A stretch of 64,000 nt of DNA from Mediterranea massiliensis (GCF_900128475.1 NZ_LT635839.1:538807-602806); one strand, 5' to 3'. Positions 1 to 9,565 are shown, counted from the stretch's first letter. Numbers and translations are program-made. Notes: a model not told the origin generated them from the letters alone.

Positions 1-234
1 TGTGAAAGCAGTTCTCTGACCAATTCTAAGTGGGTGCAACGGAACAAATAGTCATATCTGTCAAAAATATAGGTAGAGAGATGTGTCTTGTTATCTTTAG
101 AGTGCTTTATTACTTCTTTTAACTCACTGGAGTACATGGTATATTGAATGCTCTGTGCAATTTCTTTCAGAAGTAAAGGTGCATCTTTTGGAAGATTTGT
201 TCGTAACAGTTCCAGTTGATTTAATAATCGTATG

Positions 235-1558
235 CACTACTGTCCAATAAAAGTTAGCTAATCGGTCTTTGAAATTATTGAAATACAGTCTTTTAAGCAG
301 TCCTTTAGAATGAAACGGATTTGAATTCGTAGCTTAGCGGTCAAATTGAAGGCCGCTTATGAACCAAGATAAATACGTATTCGCTCAACTTACCGCTTTT
401 CTGAACAGAACCCAGTTCAACAACTTCGTTCGCAAGTATGATGGCAATCGCTACGTGAAGCAATTCACCTGCTGGAATCAGCTGCTTGCTATGATGTTCG
501 GACAACTGAGCAATCGTGAGAGTCTTCGCGACCTAATTGTGGCTTTTGAAGCACACCGAGCTAAGCAGTATCATCTTGGTTTGGGACGCCATCCAATAGC
601 CAAAGCCACTCTCGCTTATGCTAATCAGAATCGTGACTACAGAATCTTTGAAGACTTCGCATTCTATATAATGAAGGAAGCTTGCGAAAAGCGAGGGACC
701 AATATCTTGGAAATCCCAGGAAATAAGTACGCTTTTGATTCAACAACCATTCCGTTGTGTCTAGCCACATTTCCATGGGCGAAGTTCCGAAGAAAGAAAG
801 GAGGAGTGAAAGCTCATGTCTTATATGACATTGAAGCACAAGTTCCTGCCTTCTATACTGTAACCACAGCATCGAAGCACGACTCTACAGAGATGTGTTC
901 AATCCATTATGAACCAAATGCTTATTATATGTTCGATAGGGCTTATGACTTTTTTTAAGGAACTATATAGGATACACCTGACAGGTTCCTTTTTCGTTGT
1001 CAGAGCTAAAACGAACTTGAAATACACAATGGTTAAATGGAAGCGTAGGATGCCTAAGTATGTACTTACAGATGCTGAAGTGAAACTGACCGGATATCTC
1101 TCAGAGAAGAAATATACCGAGTCATTCCGATTCATTCGTTACTACGATGAAGAGGGTGACCGTGAGTTCACTTTCCTGACAAACGCAACACATATTTCTG
1201 CATTGGACGTTGCTAATCTCTATAAGAAAAGATGGTTGATCGAGCTATTCTTCAAATGGCTAAAGCAGCACCTTAAAATAAAAAGATTCTGGGGCACAAC
1301 GGAAAACGCTGTCCGCATTCAAATCAGTGTAGCTATTATCACATACTGTCTTGTAGCTATTGTCCAACACGATATGCAATTGAAACGCTCAACTTATGAA
1401 GTTTTGCAGATTCTAAGCATCTCTCTAACGGACAAAACGAACTTACGTGACCTGTTCGATAAGACTGATTTCAACGATATCAAAGAACTCGATTATCCCC
1501 TTTTTGAAGGACTATTTGATTAATTTTTTAACTCGTCCATTTTTATTGGACACTAATG
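235..1558 (+). mobile_element. IS4-family insertion sequence, complete ends
   Basis: The ends are imperfect 18-bp inverted repeats: CACTACTGTCCAATAAAA at 235 and CATTAGTGTCCAATAAAA on the complement at 1558 (15-16 of 18 matching). They are flanked by a 9-bp direct repeat AATCGTATG at 226-234 and 1559-1567. Removing the element and one repeat restores the MutS-like frame, which fixes the boundaries at 1324 bp. One transposase gene, frameshifted, lies inside. Confidence 0.9.
359..1523 (+). pseudogene. IS4-family transposase, frameshifted
   Basis: Two overlapping frames together give one IS4-type DDE transposase. The first runs from 359 and stops at 958 (199 aa, ending RAYDFF); the second, in the +1 frame, supplies FKELYRIHLTG through the C terminus at 1523. 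The C-terminal half carries the IS4 YREK signature: the Y, R, E and K of YKKRWLIELFFKWLK have the usual spacing. The frames break at a run of seven T at 950-956; six T would give a single continuous protein. A one-base gain in the homopolymer, or a sequencing error, is the simplest explanation. The copy looks immobile unless helped in trans. Confidence 0.8.
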
Positions 1559-2006
1559 AATCGTATGATTAAAATAACGCCTCGTTTGATGACATACCGT
1601 TTGGCATCGTGCCTTAGCAAACGGTCGAAGGCTGAAGTGAGTGAGATTAGAATATTGGGTTTTCTGATCTGGTCTCGGTATTCCAAGTAATATTCAATGA
1701 AGTCAAGTTCTTCTTCATTTAAAGGGAGTTCGGGCAAGTTCTGCCAAGCAATGGCTTCCTGCCTTTTTCGTATAGCAGATATGTCATTCAGAGGATAAGT
1801 AATCCAATGAAGCATCAGTTGTTTCCCTTTTTTGGTTTCTGTTGCAGAGAACAAGGAGCAGAGAGGATGTTCGTTGCGCATGCCTTCTACAATGCTTAAA
1901 TCAGCCAAAGTTTGTTTGTCTGTGTCCAGATAAGTCATTTCCCTTGTTTTTTTTGTACAAAATTAGGAAATTGTTTATAAAAAACAAGAAAATGAATAAA
2001 AACAGA

Positions 2007-2037
2007 AAAGCGGCTCTTGATTACCAAGAACCGCTTT
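2007..2037 (-). terminator. pckA intrinsic terminator
   Basis: AAAGCGG(c)TCTTG and CAAGA(a)CCGCTTT form a 12-13-bp stem with a 5-nt loop, followed on the minus strand by a T-rich tract. It lies about 30 nt beyond the pckA stop codon. Confidence 0.8.
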
Positions 2038-2066
2038 CACATATGTTTAATTTGTTCTATTCAGCA

Positions 2067-3674
2067 TTAGAGCTTCGGACCAGCAGCAACCAGCTTCTTG
2101 CCAGCTTCGTTGCCAGTGAACTTCTCGAAGTTCTTGATGAAGCGGCCAGCCAGGTCTTTTGCTTTCTCTTCCCACTTGCAAGCGCAGTCGTAAGTGTCGC
2201 GAGGATCGAGGATCTTCGGATCTACGCCCGGCAGTTCGGTAGGAACTACGAAGTCGAAGTACGGGATAGTCTTCGTCGGAGCCTTGTCGATAGAACCGTC
2301 CAGGATAGCGTCGATGATACCACGAGTATCGCGGATGGAGATACGCTTGCCGGTACCGTTCCAGCCAGTGTTAACCAGGTAAGCCTTGGCACCAACTTTT
2401 TCCATCTTCTTAACCAGCTCTTCTGCATACTTGGTCGGGTGCAGGCTCAGGAAGGCTGCGCCGAAGCAAGCGGAGAATGTCGGAGTCGGTTCAGTGATAC
2501 CACGTTCTGTACCGGCCAACTTGGCGGTGAAACCAGACAGGAAGTAGTACTGAGCCTGTTCGGGGTTCAGGATAGATACAGGAGGCAATACACCGAAGGC
2601 ATCAGCTGACAGGAAGATTACCTGGTGAGCGTGAGGACCTTTGGATACCGGCTTAACGATGTTCTCGATGTGGTAGATAGGATAAGAAACACGAGTGTTC
2701 TCCGTTACGCTCTTGTCGGCGAAGTCGATCTTGCCGTTGGCGTCAACTGTTACGTTCTCCAGCAAAGCGTCGCGCTTGATGGCAGCGTAGATATCGGGTT
2801 CGCTTTCCTTGTCGAGGTTGATAACCTTGGCATAGCAACCACCTTCGTAGTTGAATACGCCTTCGTCGTCCCATCCGTGCTCGTCGTCACCGATCAGCTT
2901 ACGCTTCGGGTCAGTAGACAAGGTAGTCTTACCTGTACCGGACAGACCGAAGAAGATGGCAGTGTCAGTGCCTTCCATGTTGGTGTTGGCAGAGCAGTGC
3001 ATGGAAGCGATGCCGCGCAGCGGGTTCAGGTAGTTCATGATAGAGAAGATACCCTTCTTCATTTCACCGCCGTACCAAGTGTTCAGGATAACCTGTTCGT
3101 TGGTCTTCAGGTTGAATACAGTAGCTGTCTCAGAGTTCAGACCCAGTTCCTTGTAGTTGTCAACCTTAGCCTTGGCAGCGTTGAACGATACGAAATCGGG
3201 TTCGCCGTAGTTGGCCAGTTCTTCTTCTGTCGGACGGATGAACATGTTCTTTACGAAGTGTGCCTGCCATGCTACTTCCATGATGAAACGTACTTTCAGA
3301 CGAGTAGCGGGGTTGGCGCCGCAGAATGTATCCATAACGAACAGACGCTTGCCGGAGAGCTGCTTAACGGCTTTGGCCTTCAGGTCGGCCCAAGCTGCTT
3401 CGGAGCAGGGCTTGTTGTCGTTCTTGTATGCATCGGAAGTCCACCATACAGTGTCCTTGCTGGCTTCGTTATAAACGAAGAATTTATCTTTAGGAGAACG
3501 GCCGGTGTAGATACCAGTCATTACGTTTACTGCGCCCAGTTCTGTTACCTGGCCTTTTTCGTAGCCTTCCAGACCAGCTTTGGTCTCTTCTTCAAACAAT
3601 ACTTCATAAGACGGGTTGTGGAGAATCTCCTTTACGTCCTGAATACCGTACTTGCTTAAATCTAAATTTGCCAT
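2067..3674 (-). CDS. pckA: Phosphoenolpyruvate carboxykinase (ATP)
   Basis: A 535-aa cytoplasmic enzyme interconverting oxaloacetate + ATP and PEP + CO2 + ADP. In gut Bacteroides it is known to act mainly in the CO2-fixing direction feeding succinate formation. The P-loop kinase-1a motif [13 protein letters not shown] is seen near the middle, followed by the metal-binding GDDEHGW stretch. The N-terminal [16 protein letters not shown] segment is the usual substrate-binding Arg region. Length fits the family (about 535 aa). It is monocistronic, with its own terminator and a -7 promoter box about 130 bp upstream. Confidence 0.97.
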   Translation of the reverse strand: MANLDLSKYGIQDVKEILHNPSYEVLFEEETKAGLEGYEKGQVTELGAVNVMTGIYTGRSPKDKFFVYNEASKDTVWWTSDAYKNDNKPCSEAAWADLKAKAVKQLSGKRLFVMDTFCGANPATRLKVRFIMEVAWQAHFVKNMFIRPTEEELANYGEPDFVSFNAAKAKVDNYKELGLNSETATVFNLKTNEQVILNTWYGGEMKKGIFSIMNYLNPLRGIASMHCSANTNMEGTDTAIFFGLSGTGKTTLSTDPKRKLIGDDEHGWDDEGVFNYEGGCYAKVINLDKESEPDIYAAIKRDALLENVTVDANGKIDFADKSVTENTRVSYPIYHIENIVKPVSKGPHAHQVIFLSADAFGVLPPVSILNPEQAQYYFLSGFTAKLAGTERGITEPTPTFSACFGAAFLSLHPTKYAEELVKKMEKVGAKAYLVNTGWNGTGKRISIRDTRGIIDAILDGSIDKAPTKTIPYFDFVVPTELPGVDPKILDPRDTYDCACKWEEKAKDLAGRFIKNFEKFTGNEAGKKLVAAGPKL

Positions 3675-3801
3675 TTCTTTTAAGATTTTAAAATTGGTAT
3701 TTTTGTGAATAATCTCTTTTTACCTTAGCGTTTTGCGGGAGGCGGCTCGGCGTGTCCGTCCGGACCTGCTTCGAAGGGCACCCCCTTGTTTTCCGCGTAC
3801 A

Positions 3802-3809
3802 AAAGTACT
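3802..3809 (-). promoter_or_regulatory. pckA promoter, -7 box
   Basis: The complement reads TACTTTTG, a match to the Bacteroides -7 consensus TAnnTTTG; no clear TTTG -33 box is seen. It implies a leader of about 120 nt before the pckA start, including a GC-rich patch at about 3725-3785. I see no gene in 3675-3930. Confidence 0.5.
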
Positions 3810-3930
3810 ATTTTCTTCTGAAAGAAAATCGGGATTGAAGAAATTTTTCTTTAATTGGCCTTCTTTTATAAATCCATAACAATATCTGCTAACTGAATGT
3901 TGCAAAACATATCTTTTTTTGTGGAGGCCT

Positions 3931-5043
3931 TTAAAGTGAATCGGGTTCCTTTTCCAATTCCTTGGCTACCCACAGCGTCCATGTGTCCACGTTGTCGGTC
4001 AAGGTTTCGGGCAGGGGTAGCGGGATGCGCACATCGGGTGCAATACCTGTCTGGTCGATACCTTTATCGGGCAGGCGGCAGGAACGTGTCATGGGGATAT
4101 AAAGAGTAATGCCGGATTGGGGCAGGTTGACGCCGCGGCAATTTGAATAGTCAAGGCATCCTTTCGTGTTGTCTTGTCCGTAAATGGTGGTGCGTTGGCT
4201 GCACGACCGCAGATTCAGAACCATTTGTTCGCCGGCGCTGGCTACTTGGCCGTCTATAACAAGTGCTGCCCGGCGGGGGAGTGGGGAAATGGTATCATAA
4301 GCGATGTCTACTTGTCTGGGCGTCATGGCCACAAATTCGTCTTGCGACTTTTTCATGGTTTCCACCACTTGCTGAAGCCAATCCAATTCTATCTCTGCCA
4401 TCTCGGCGATGTGTGCGGGTGTGTTGCGTATTTCGACTCCGTCCACATACCCCTTCCGGTCGTACAGTAGTTTCTCGTATGGGTTGAATATGTCATCGGT
4501 TCCTCCGCCGTTGCCTCGTATGTCAATAATCAGATTCTCGCATCCTGAGGTCAGGTAGGCGTCAATGGACTGATGTACCCATTCCAGTGTCGGGTCATCT
4601 CCCATACAGGATGGGAAGCGGATGAGGAAGGTATGGTCAGTCACTTTCCGGAAGGTTTTGGTGGGGTTGTATTCTTTCATCTCTTCATACGTGGGTATTT
4701 TCCGCATGTAGGGCTGGGAATAGCCGCCTGCCCGTAAGTGGAAATCGCCAAACCAGGCATAAAGTTCGCCCAAGGCTTCCCAGGACTTTCGCCCCTGCTT
4801 GTCCACTTGCTGGCGGCAACGGGCTTTTAGTGCTTCATATTGATCTCGGGTTTGCTCTGTCACGAAAGTGGGAAATCCCGCATAATTGGTTTCCAATTCC
4901 CGGACACCAAAATCAAATTCTGCCAAATCGGCGTTTGAAGAAATCTTTTCTTGCCCGGCTGCTGAGGTATGGACAAAGAAAAGCAAGGCGCAGAAGAACA
5001 GTAACTTGAATGTCTTGTTTTGTAGTTTGGATGTATTTTTCAT
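3931..5043 (-). CDS. Secreted S41-family peptidase
   Basis: About 370 aa from the ATG at 5043 (MKNTSKLQNK), chosen over an upstream ATG because a lysine-rich start followed by a hydrophobic stretch (LLFFCALLFFVHTSAAG) makes a typical signal peptide, and because a -7 promoter box lies just upstream at 5071-5078. The C-terminal half has S41 (tail-specific protease/Ctp) features: the strand LIIDIRGNGGGTD and the catalytic-serine region VASAGEQM followed by IYGQDNTKG. An N-terminal region of about 150 aa precedes it with no PDZ domain that I recognise. The substrate is unknown; the protein is expected in the periplasm or at the cell surface. It is divergent from upp, and the ICE sits in the gap. 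Confidence 0.85.
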   Translation of the reverse strand: MKNTSKLQNKTFKLLFFCALLFFVHTSAAGQEKISSNADLAEFDFGVRELETNYAGFPTFVTEQTRDQYEALKARCRQQVDKQGRKSWEALGELYAWFGDFHLRAGGYSQPYMRKIPTYEEMKEYNPTKTFRKVTDHTFLIRFPSCMGDDPTLEWVHQSIDAYLTSGCENLIIDIRGNGGGTDDIFNPYEKLLYDRKGYVDGVEIRNTPAHIAEMAEIELDWLQQVVETMKKSQDEFVAMTPRQVDIAYDTISPLPRRAALVIDGQVASAGEQMVLNLRSCSQRTTIYGQDNTKGCLDYSNCRGVNLPQSGITLYIPMTRSCRLPDKGIDQTGIAPDVRIPLPLPETLTDNVDTWTLWVAKELEKEPDSL

Positions 5044-5070
5044 GTTCCGTTTGTTTATATGTTTCTGCGG

Positions 5071-5078
5071 CAAAGATA
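5071..5078 (-). promoter_or_regulatory. S41 peptidase promoter, -7 box
   Basis: The complement reads TATCTTTG, matching TAnnTTTG, about 28 bp before the peptidase ATG. It lies only about 45 bp from the ICE core at 5121, so integration leaves this promoter intact. Confidence 0.5.
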
Positions 5079-5120
5079 ACGTTTTCCTTCAAACAAGTGG
5101 CCGTATGTGGCGGGAAAATC

Positions 5121-5130
5121 GTATTTTTGC
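5121..5130 (+). other. ICE left attachment core
   Basis: GTATTTTTGC matches the CTnDOT core GTANNTTTGC and is in the same orientation as the right core at 57599-57608. The following bases ATTCG would be the 5-bp coupling sequence. Before integration this core would have served as the -7 region (TATTTTTG) of upp. Confidence 0.75.
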
Positions 5131-5340
5131 ATTCGGAAGTTACGAAAAGAGTGTATTTTATTGGAAATGAGCGTATGTTAATCGCTCATGATAGTAATAG
5201 GTTACGATTTAGTTAGTTATCTGCTGCATTATTCTTCTGCGCGTTGCGTAACCTTCAAAGAACTCTTCGTATGCAAAAGTAACAATAAAACGGGAGATTT
5301 TGATATGAATCTCCCTGATTTTTTTTCTATCTCATACAAG

Positions 5341-5373
5341 TTTTTCCGTAAAAGCGGCTTTATTCGTCGGTAC
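5341..5373 (+). repeat. Left-end direct repeats (candidate Int arm sites)
   Basis: TTTTTCCGTAA (5341-5351) and TTCGTCGGTAC (5363-5373) both recur in the same orientation near the right end (about 57360-57370 and 57324-57334), in swapped order. Positions 210-250 bp inside each core fit arm-type binding sites of a CTnDOT-like integrase. Binding is inferred. Confidence 0.4.
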
Positions 5374-5432
5374 ACCATCGCCCAAAAGGATTTTGAACGA
5401 ACGTGTGCCGACTACTGCATAAGCGGAGAAAA

Positions 5433-5482
5433 GGGCTTTGCCTCACGCCTAAGCAACAGTTTAGACTGATGAGGCAAAGCCC
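5433..5482. terminator. Perfect 13-bp hairpin near ICE left end
   Basis: GGGCTTTGCCTCA (5433-5445) pairs exactly with TGAGGCAAAGCCC (5470-5482) and is followed by ATTTCTTTT. It probably insulates the element from host transcription or the reverse. The rest of 5131-6135 holds the arm-site repeats, this hairpin and one more at 5641-5682; I see no convincing gene there. Confidence 0.6.
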
Positions 5483-5640
5483 ATTTCTTTTGTGCTTATG
5501 CCAAAGAGGTGTTTTTACGGCTTTTCAGATGATTTTTCTTTTTCGCCGTTCTTTTGAGCCGGAAGCGGAAAGCCGTGTATGACCGCTTGCCCATAAATGG
5601 AACAAGCCGTCACCCACAGCAGGCAAACAGGGAAGAATGA

Positions 5641-5682
5641 TTTTATCTGCCCGCCCCGACACGTCCGGCCGGACAGATAAAA
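5641..5682. repeat. 9-bp inverted repeat with GC-rich loop
   Basis: TTTTATCTG (5641-5649) pairs with CAGATAAAA (5674-5682) around a GC-rich loop containing CCG/CGG. The A/T-flanked form is compatible with a bidirectional terminator; the role is unknown. Confidence 0.4.
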
Positions 5683-6135
5683 CCATACTTCCTTGCAGGT
5701 GGTTTGCTCGGTTTCATGCTACCGGCTATGTCCTTTTTTGGGGGGACTTCCTTTTTTCACGGATTTCTCTTTTGAAGTTTTCTGTCTAATCTGCCTCTAC
5801 TTCCGTTTACCTCCATTTTCGCGCCTTTCAGTGGGCCGCATCAGGCAGTCATTTCCGTTCTGGGCGCAAAGGTAATTTCGGGATTTGACGGGAAAGCAAG
5901 GTCAAGCCTCCTGTTTTCGGGAAAAATCTCCAGCCCTGCGGGTAGTATTTTTCTCGAAAAACCTTGCATTCCCTAATCCCTACCTTTTTAAGCACCCGAA
6001 ACGAAAACGACCGATGCGACAGAAAGACGCATAAAAAAAATGTCGGATAAACGAGAGGCAGATAAGATAGTTTGAAACTCAACTCCCTCAGCTCTTGAAT
6101 CCGCATAAAAAATAAAAATCAAAAACAGAACAGAT

Positions 6136-6471
6136 ATGGGAACAACAATGGCAACAAAATTCGTGGCTTGGGAAGTGCCGACATTGGAAGCACTGAAAGG
6201 CAGTAAGGTTTACATCCTTCGTGAAAAACTGAACAACGGAGGACAGATGAACCGAGAGGAAAAAGATTGGCTCACCGAAAAGGTGAATAGCAACACCTAT
6301 TTCAAGAGCGCAGTCCCCCTGCAAGGCTGGAGGTTTGACTTCTCCGATGTACTCCGCACGTTTCTCGTGTGCCAATACGGACGTTGGACGGAATACAAGG
6401 CAACGGACAAGACCGGACTTCGTAGATACCTATACGGCAGGATAGACAACATTGTAGAACTTGAAAAATAG
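6136..6471 (+). CDS. Conserved ICE protein of unknown function
   Basis: 111 aa (or 107 from the ATG at 6148). Soluble and charged, with no motif that I recognise. First gene of a rightward cluster (6.1-9.6 kb) of small proteins that is usual in CTnDOT-like elements beyond the tra operon. It is followed closely by a small membrane protein and the PcfK/PcfJ pair, so one operon is likely. Function not assigned. Confidence 0.65.
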   Translation: MGTTMATKFVAWEVPTLEALKGSKVYILREKLNNGGQMNREEKDWLTEKVNSNTYFKSAVPLQGWRFDFSDVLRTFLVCQYGRWTEYKATDKTGLRRYLYGRIDNIVELEK

Positions 6472-6478
6472 CGAGGAT

Positions 6479-6694
6479 ATGACAGCAACGGCAGACTTCA
6501 GACAAGTGGCGCAATACATAGGGCTTGCGATATGCGCCCTAATCATGCGCACCGCCCTTTGGGTGTTCGGCATCCTTTGGGGTATCGTCAGAGAGATAGT
6601 AAACGGAGTGTCCCGAGTGGCGATAGGCATAATCGTGGCTATCCTTTCCGCAATCGCCTTATTCGGCTTCATCCTTTGGTTATTCACCCTTTAA
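6479..6694 (+). CDS. Small two-helix membrane protein
   Basis: 71 aa from ATG at 6479. Two hydrophobic helices (about residues 13-36 and 45-70) joined by a short polar turn (REIVNGVSR) and almost no soluble part. It lies 7 nt after the previous gene and 16 nt before the PcfK-like gene, so probably co-transcribed. Function unknown; the context suggests an inner-membrane accessory. Confidence 0.6.
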   Translation: MTATADFRQVAQYIGLAICALIMRTALWVFGILWGIVREIVNGVSRVAIGIIVAILSAIALFGFILWLFTL

Positions 6695-6710
6695 TCTTAC
6701 CGATAACGAT

Positions 6711-7139
6711 ATGAAAACGACAGACCATTTCAAGAGAACGATACAGATGTATTTGGAGCAACGTGCAGCGGAAGATGCGCTCTTTGCCAAGAAATACCGT
6801 AACCCTGCCAAGAACATAGACGATTGCGTGACCTACATTCTGAACTATGTGCAGAAAAGCGGTTGCAACGGCTTCACGGACGGGGAGATATACGGACAAG
6901 TCGTACACTACTATGACGAGAACGAGATAGAGGTGGGCAAGCCTATCCAATGCCAAGTAGCCGTGAACCATGTGGTGGAACTCACCGCAGAGGAAAAGGC
7001 GGAAGCACGTCAGAAGGCTATCCGACAATATCAAGAGGAGGAAGTCCGCAAGTTGCAGAACCGCAACAAGCCGAGAACCGCCACCAAAGCGACCACCCAA
7101 GAAGTACAACAACCCTCATTATTTGATTTAGGCTTATGA
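6711..7139 (+). CDS. PcfK-like protein
   Basis: 142 aa. The region around residues 5-90 (KRTIQMYLEQRA, then CVTYILNYVQKSGCNGFTDGEIY) resembles the PcfK-like family, named from a protein of enterococcal plasmid pCF10 and common on Bacteroidetes mobile elements. The C-terminal third is rich in K, R, E and Q and probably flexible. Its stop overlaps the start of the PcfJ-like gene (ATGA-type), so the two are likely translated together. Biochemical role unknown. Confidence 0.7.
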   Translation: MKTTDHFKRTIQMYLEQRAAEDALFAKKYRNPAKNIDDCVTYILNYVQKSGCNGFTDGEIYGQVVHYYDENEIEVGKPIQCQVAVNHVVELTAEEKAEARQKAIRQYQEEEVRKLQNRNKPRTATKATTQEVQQPSLFDLGL

Positions 7140-8419
7140 AACCGAGAACACATATACAGCAGGAAGTCGCACATCTGAGCAAGCGACTACCGAGATTGAC
7201 CGCCACGCAAAAGGCATACGCTTTCCGTCATTGCTTCAAACACTACGCAATCAAGAGAGCGGACGGCACGAACATCTGTACCGAGTGCGGACATTCGTGG
7301 AAGAGCGACCACGACCTTGCAGACACCCTTTGCGGATGCACCTGCCCCCATTGCGGTATGCAGTTGGAAGCATTGCGCACCCGAAAGAGCGTTTTCAACG
7401 ACAATGAGTATTTCTCCATCGTTACGACCAGCAGGCAGTACCAAGTGATACGCTTCTTCTTCGTCAAGTCCCGATACAAGGCAGGGCAAGCAGCCGAGTA
7501 TTCAATTTATGAAGTGGTGCAGAGGTGGATTTCACCCGATGGAAAGACAACGACCGTTGCCCGACTGCGTGGTATGTCAATGTTGTATTACGACCAATGG
7601 GCGGAATACAGCGACATGGAGGTACGCAAGCAAAACAAACTCCAAGCATACGATATTGCCCCAGTATGCACCCATCCTCGACAGCGTTTCATTCCCGAAC
7701 TGAAACGTAACGGTTTCAAGGGGGACTACCACAACATACTACCGTATGACCTTTTCACGGCTATCCTTTCCGACAGCCGAGCCGAAACACTCTTGAAGGC
7801 AGGGCAATATACTATGTTGCGTTACTATATCCGCAGTTCCTTTGACATGGAGCGGTATTGGGCATCCGTCAAGATATGTATCCGCAACGGTTACACCATT
7901 TCGGACGGCTCCATGTGGCGTGACACCATCGACCTCCTGCGTCATTTCGGCAAGGATACGAACAGCCCGAAGTACGTCTGCCCTACCGACCTCAAAGCGG
8001 AACACGACAAGTTGGTGAGAAAACGCAACCTGCAAAGGGAGCGTGAGCGGACGGAGCAGCAACGGCAAAAGGCGATTGAGGACGAGAAGAATTATCTGAA
8101 AGCCAAAGGCATCTTCTTCGGACTTGTGTTCTCCGACAGCCTTATCTGCATCAAGGTCATAGAGAGCGTTGAGGAAATGGAAGAAGAAGGGCGGATAATG
8201 CACCATTGTGTGGGCGGTTATCACAACAAGGCAAACTCCCTTATCCTATCCGCCACCATTGACGGCAAACGGATTGAAACGATAGAAGTGTCACTGAAAA
8301 CGCTGAAAGTGGTACAAAGCAGAGGGGTATGCAATTCCAATACCGAGTACCACGACCGCATCATCCGACTTGTGGAGGACAATGCCGGACTTATCCGTCA
8401 GCGTATGAACGCAGCATAA
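7136..8419 (+). CDS. PcfJ-like protein with zinc-ribbon N terminus
   Basis: 427 aa, paired with PcfK-like as in many Bacteroidetes elements. The N-terminal CTECG (about residue 42) and CTCPHCG (about residue 63) cysteine pairs look like a zinc ribbon. A basic, Q/E-rich helix (about 285-320) precedes the conserved C-terminal PcfJ segment with MHHCVGGYHNKA (His/Cys pair) near residue 353. Presumed to bind nucleic acid; the enzymatic role of the family is not known to me. Confidence 0.8.
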   Translation: MKPRTHIQQEVAHLSKRLPRLTATQKAYAFRHCFKHYAIKRADGTNICTECGHSWKSDHDLADTLCGCTCPHCGMQLEALRTRKSVFNDNEYFSIVTTSRQYQVIRFFFVKSRYKAGQAAEYSIYEVVQRWISPDGKTTTVARLRGMSMLYYDQWAEYSDMEVRKQNKLQAYDIAPVCTHPRQRFIPELKRNGFKGDYHNILPYDLFTAILSDSRAETLLKAGQYTMLRYYIRSSFDMERYWASVKICIRNGYTISDGSMWRDTIDLLRHFGKDTNSPKYVCPTDLKAEHDKLVRKRNLQRERERTEQQRQKAIEDEKNYLKAKGIFFGLVFSDSLICIKVIESVEEMEEEGRIMHHCVGGYHNKANSLILSATIDGKRIETIEVSLKTLKVVQSRGVCNSNTEYHDRIIRLVEDNAGLIRQRMNAA

Positions 8420-8443
8420 TATCAACCTATAATACAGAATAAT

Positions 8444-8701
8444 ATGGAAGTAAGATTTGAAAGCATGGTTTGCTTGTGGGACGATAAAATTCCCACGATG
8501 TTCCTTGCATTTATGAACCTCCTCACTTTTTGTCAGAGTGAGGAGCAGTTAAGGGCAAGCGTAAAGGACTTTTCCGAGAAACACGAACTTGACAAGTTCT
8601 TCCTTTACGGCTTCGGCTCACATCATTTCTACCTGCACCAACGCTATACGAGTAACCCCGAAATGGTTATGCGGAGCAGAGTGTTGTCAGTACATTTCTA
8701 A
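8444..8701 (+). CDS. Hypothetical ICE protein
   Basis: 85 aa, soluble, 24 nt downstream of the PcfJ-like gene and in the same direction. No recognised domain; aromatic-rich C terminus (FGSHHFYLHQRY). Kept because its spacing and codon use match its neighbours. Confidence 0.5.
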   Translation: MEVRFESMVCLWDDKIPTMFLAFMNLLTFCQSEEQLRASVKDFSEKHELDKFFLYGFGSHHFYLHQRYTSNPEMVMRSRVLSVHF

Positions 8702-8720
8702 CCATCTAAAAACAACGATT

Positions 8721-8951
8721 ATGAGTACACGGATGACCATCAACGGAGTAAGCACCTGCACGAAAGCAGGGACAGAGAAATACGAGAAGTTCCAAACGGG
8801 TATCGGCAGACGCAAGCGGACACTTGTGCAGTACGACTACCGCCACACGGACGGGGAATTATTCTCTTGTGTGAAACCCACTTTGGACGAGTGCCGAGCC
8901 GCACGGGACAAGTGGCTGACGGCAAAAAGAGGAAAGGAGGACAAGCGATGA
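8721..8951 (+). CDS. DUF3873-like small protein
   Basis: 76 aa from ATG at 8721. Basic and compact (MTINGVSTCTKAGTEKYE, then GRRKRTLVQYDYRH). It resembles the DUF3873 family found on Bacteroides conjugative transposons. Its stop overlaps the next start (ATGA). Function unknown. Confidence 0.6.
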   Translation: MSTRMTINGVSTCTKAGTEKYEKFQTGIGRRKRTLVQYDYRHTDGELFSCVKPTLDECRAARDKWLTAKRGKEDKR

Positions 8952-9196
8952 ACGAATCAGGCTACCAAACGCTGATAGTCAAGTTCAGCAAGCCCATCAC
9001 GGAATTGGACGGCATCTTTGACGATGCCGAAGCGTGGGGAGTTGAAACCCTTAAAGGATGGGTAGAGGACTATGAGAGCAGTCGGTTTACCGCCATTGAC
9101 AGCCATACGGCAGTCATAACGAGCGAGTACAATATGGAGTGTGTGAAAACATGGTTGGAAAGGAACACCCCCATAGCCGAGAAAACAGAATTTTGA
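8948..9196 (+). CDS. Hypothetical ICE protein (DUF6956-like)
   Basis: 82 aa from ATG at 8948, overlapping the previous stop by four bases, which points to coupled translation. Acidic, with alternating charged and hydrophobic residues (TLIVKFSKPITELDGIFDDA). The family name is a memory-based guess; no function can be stated. Confidence 0.55.
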   Translation: MNESGYQTLIVKFSKPITELDGIFDDAEAWGVETLKGWVEDYESSRFTAIDSHTAVITSEYNMECVKTWLERNTPIAEKTEF

Positions 9197-9243
9197 ACAT
9201 TCGGGCGGTGTCCGCACCGCCCGAACATAGCACCCAAAGAAGA

Positions 9244-9558
9244 ATGAATATGATAGCAAAGACAATTTTGGAGCAGATAGGTGGCAGACGCTTTGCCGCC
9301 ATGACGGGAAGCAAAGACTTCATAGACATGGGCAACGGCTTACGCATGAGCCTTGCGAGGAACAAGACGAGTGCCAACCGCCTTGACATCATCTATGACG
9401 GAGGGGCAGACCTCTACAATATGCGCTTCTACCGCAGGACGTTCAGCAAAAAGACATTCGAGTGCAGGACGAAGGACATTGAAACGCACGAGGGGATATA
9501 TTGCGATATGCTGGAGGAAATGTTCACGATGGTAACGGGACTTTACACCCGTTTTTGA
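9244..9558 (+). CDS. Hypothetical ICE protein
   Basis: 104 aa from ATG at 9244 (an ATG at 9250 is equally possible). Mixed alpha/beta-like composition with LDIIYDGGADLYNMRFYRR near the middle. Last gene of the rightward cluster, followed at once by a GC-rich hairpin. Function unknown. Confidence 0.55.
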   Translation: MNMIAKTILEQIGGRRFAAMTGSKDFIDMGNGLRMSLARNKTSANRLDIIYDGGADLYNMRFYRRTFSKKTFECRTKDIETHEGIYCDMLEEMFTMVTGLYTRF

Positions 9559-9565
9559 GTGGGTG

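Larger units (their letters stand above)
1..1938 (-). pseudogene. MutS-like protein gene, interrupted by an IS
   Basis: Read on the minus strand from ATG at 1938, the protein resembles the core/lever part of the MutS mismatch-repair family (a shared family feel around TLADLSIV and the lever-like helices that follow); the ATPase domain would lie beyond the window edge. After about 125 codons the frame runs into an IS at 1558. On the far side of the IS, the minus strand of 1-234 continues the same frame (IIR then LLNQLELLRTNLPK) once one copy of the 9-bp duplication is removed. The gene is therefore split and not expected to make a full protein. It belongs to the short MutS-related class rather than clearly being the main MutS, so a mutator phenotype cannot be assumed. 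Confidence 0.75.

Noticed and set aside
945..960. Programmed -1 frameshift in the IS4 transposase
   Set aside because: Joining the frames needs +1, not -1, so the T run does not act as a standard -1 slippery site.
2625..3659. 344-codon plus-strand frame
   Set aside because: Mirror of pckA in a GC-rich codon pattern; no family resemblance.
5273..5285. GCAAAAGTAA as the left attachment core
   Set aside because: It is inverted relative to the right core. Site-specific integration needs cores in the same orientation, and GTATTTTTGC at 5121 fits exactly.
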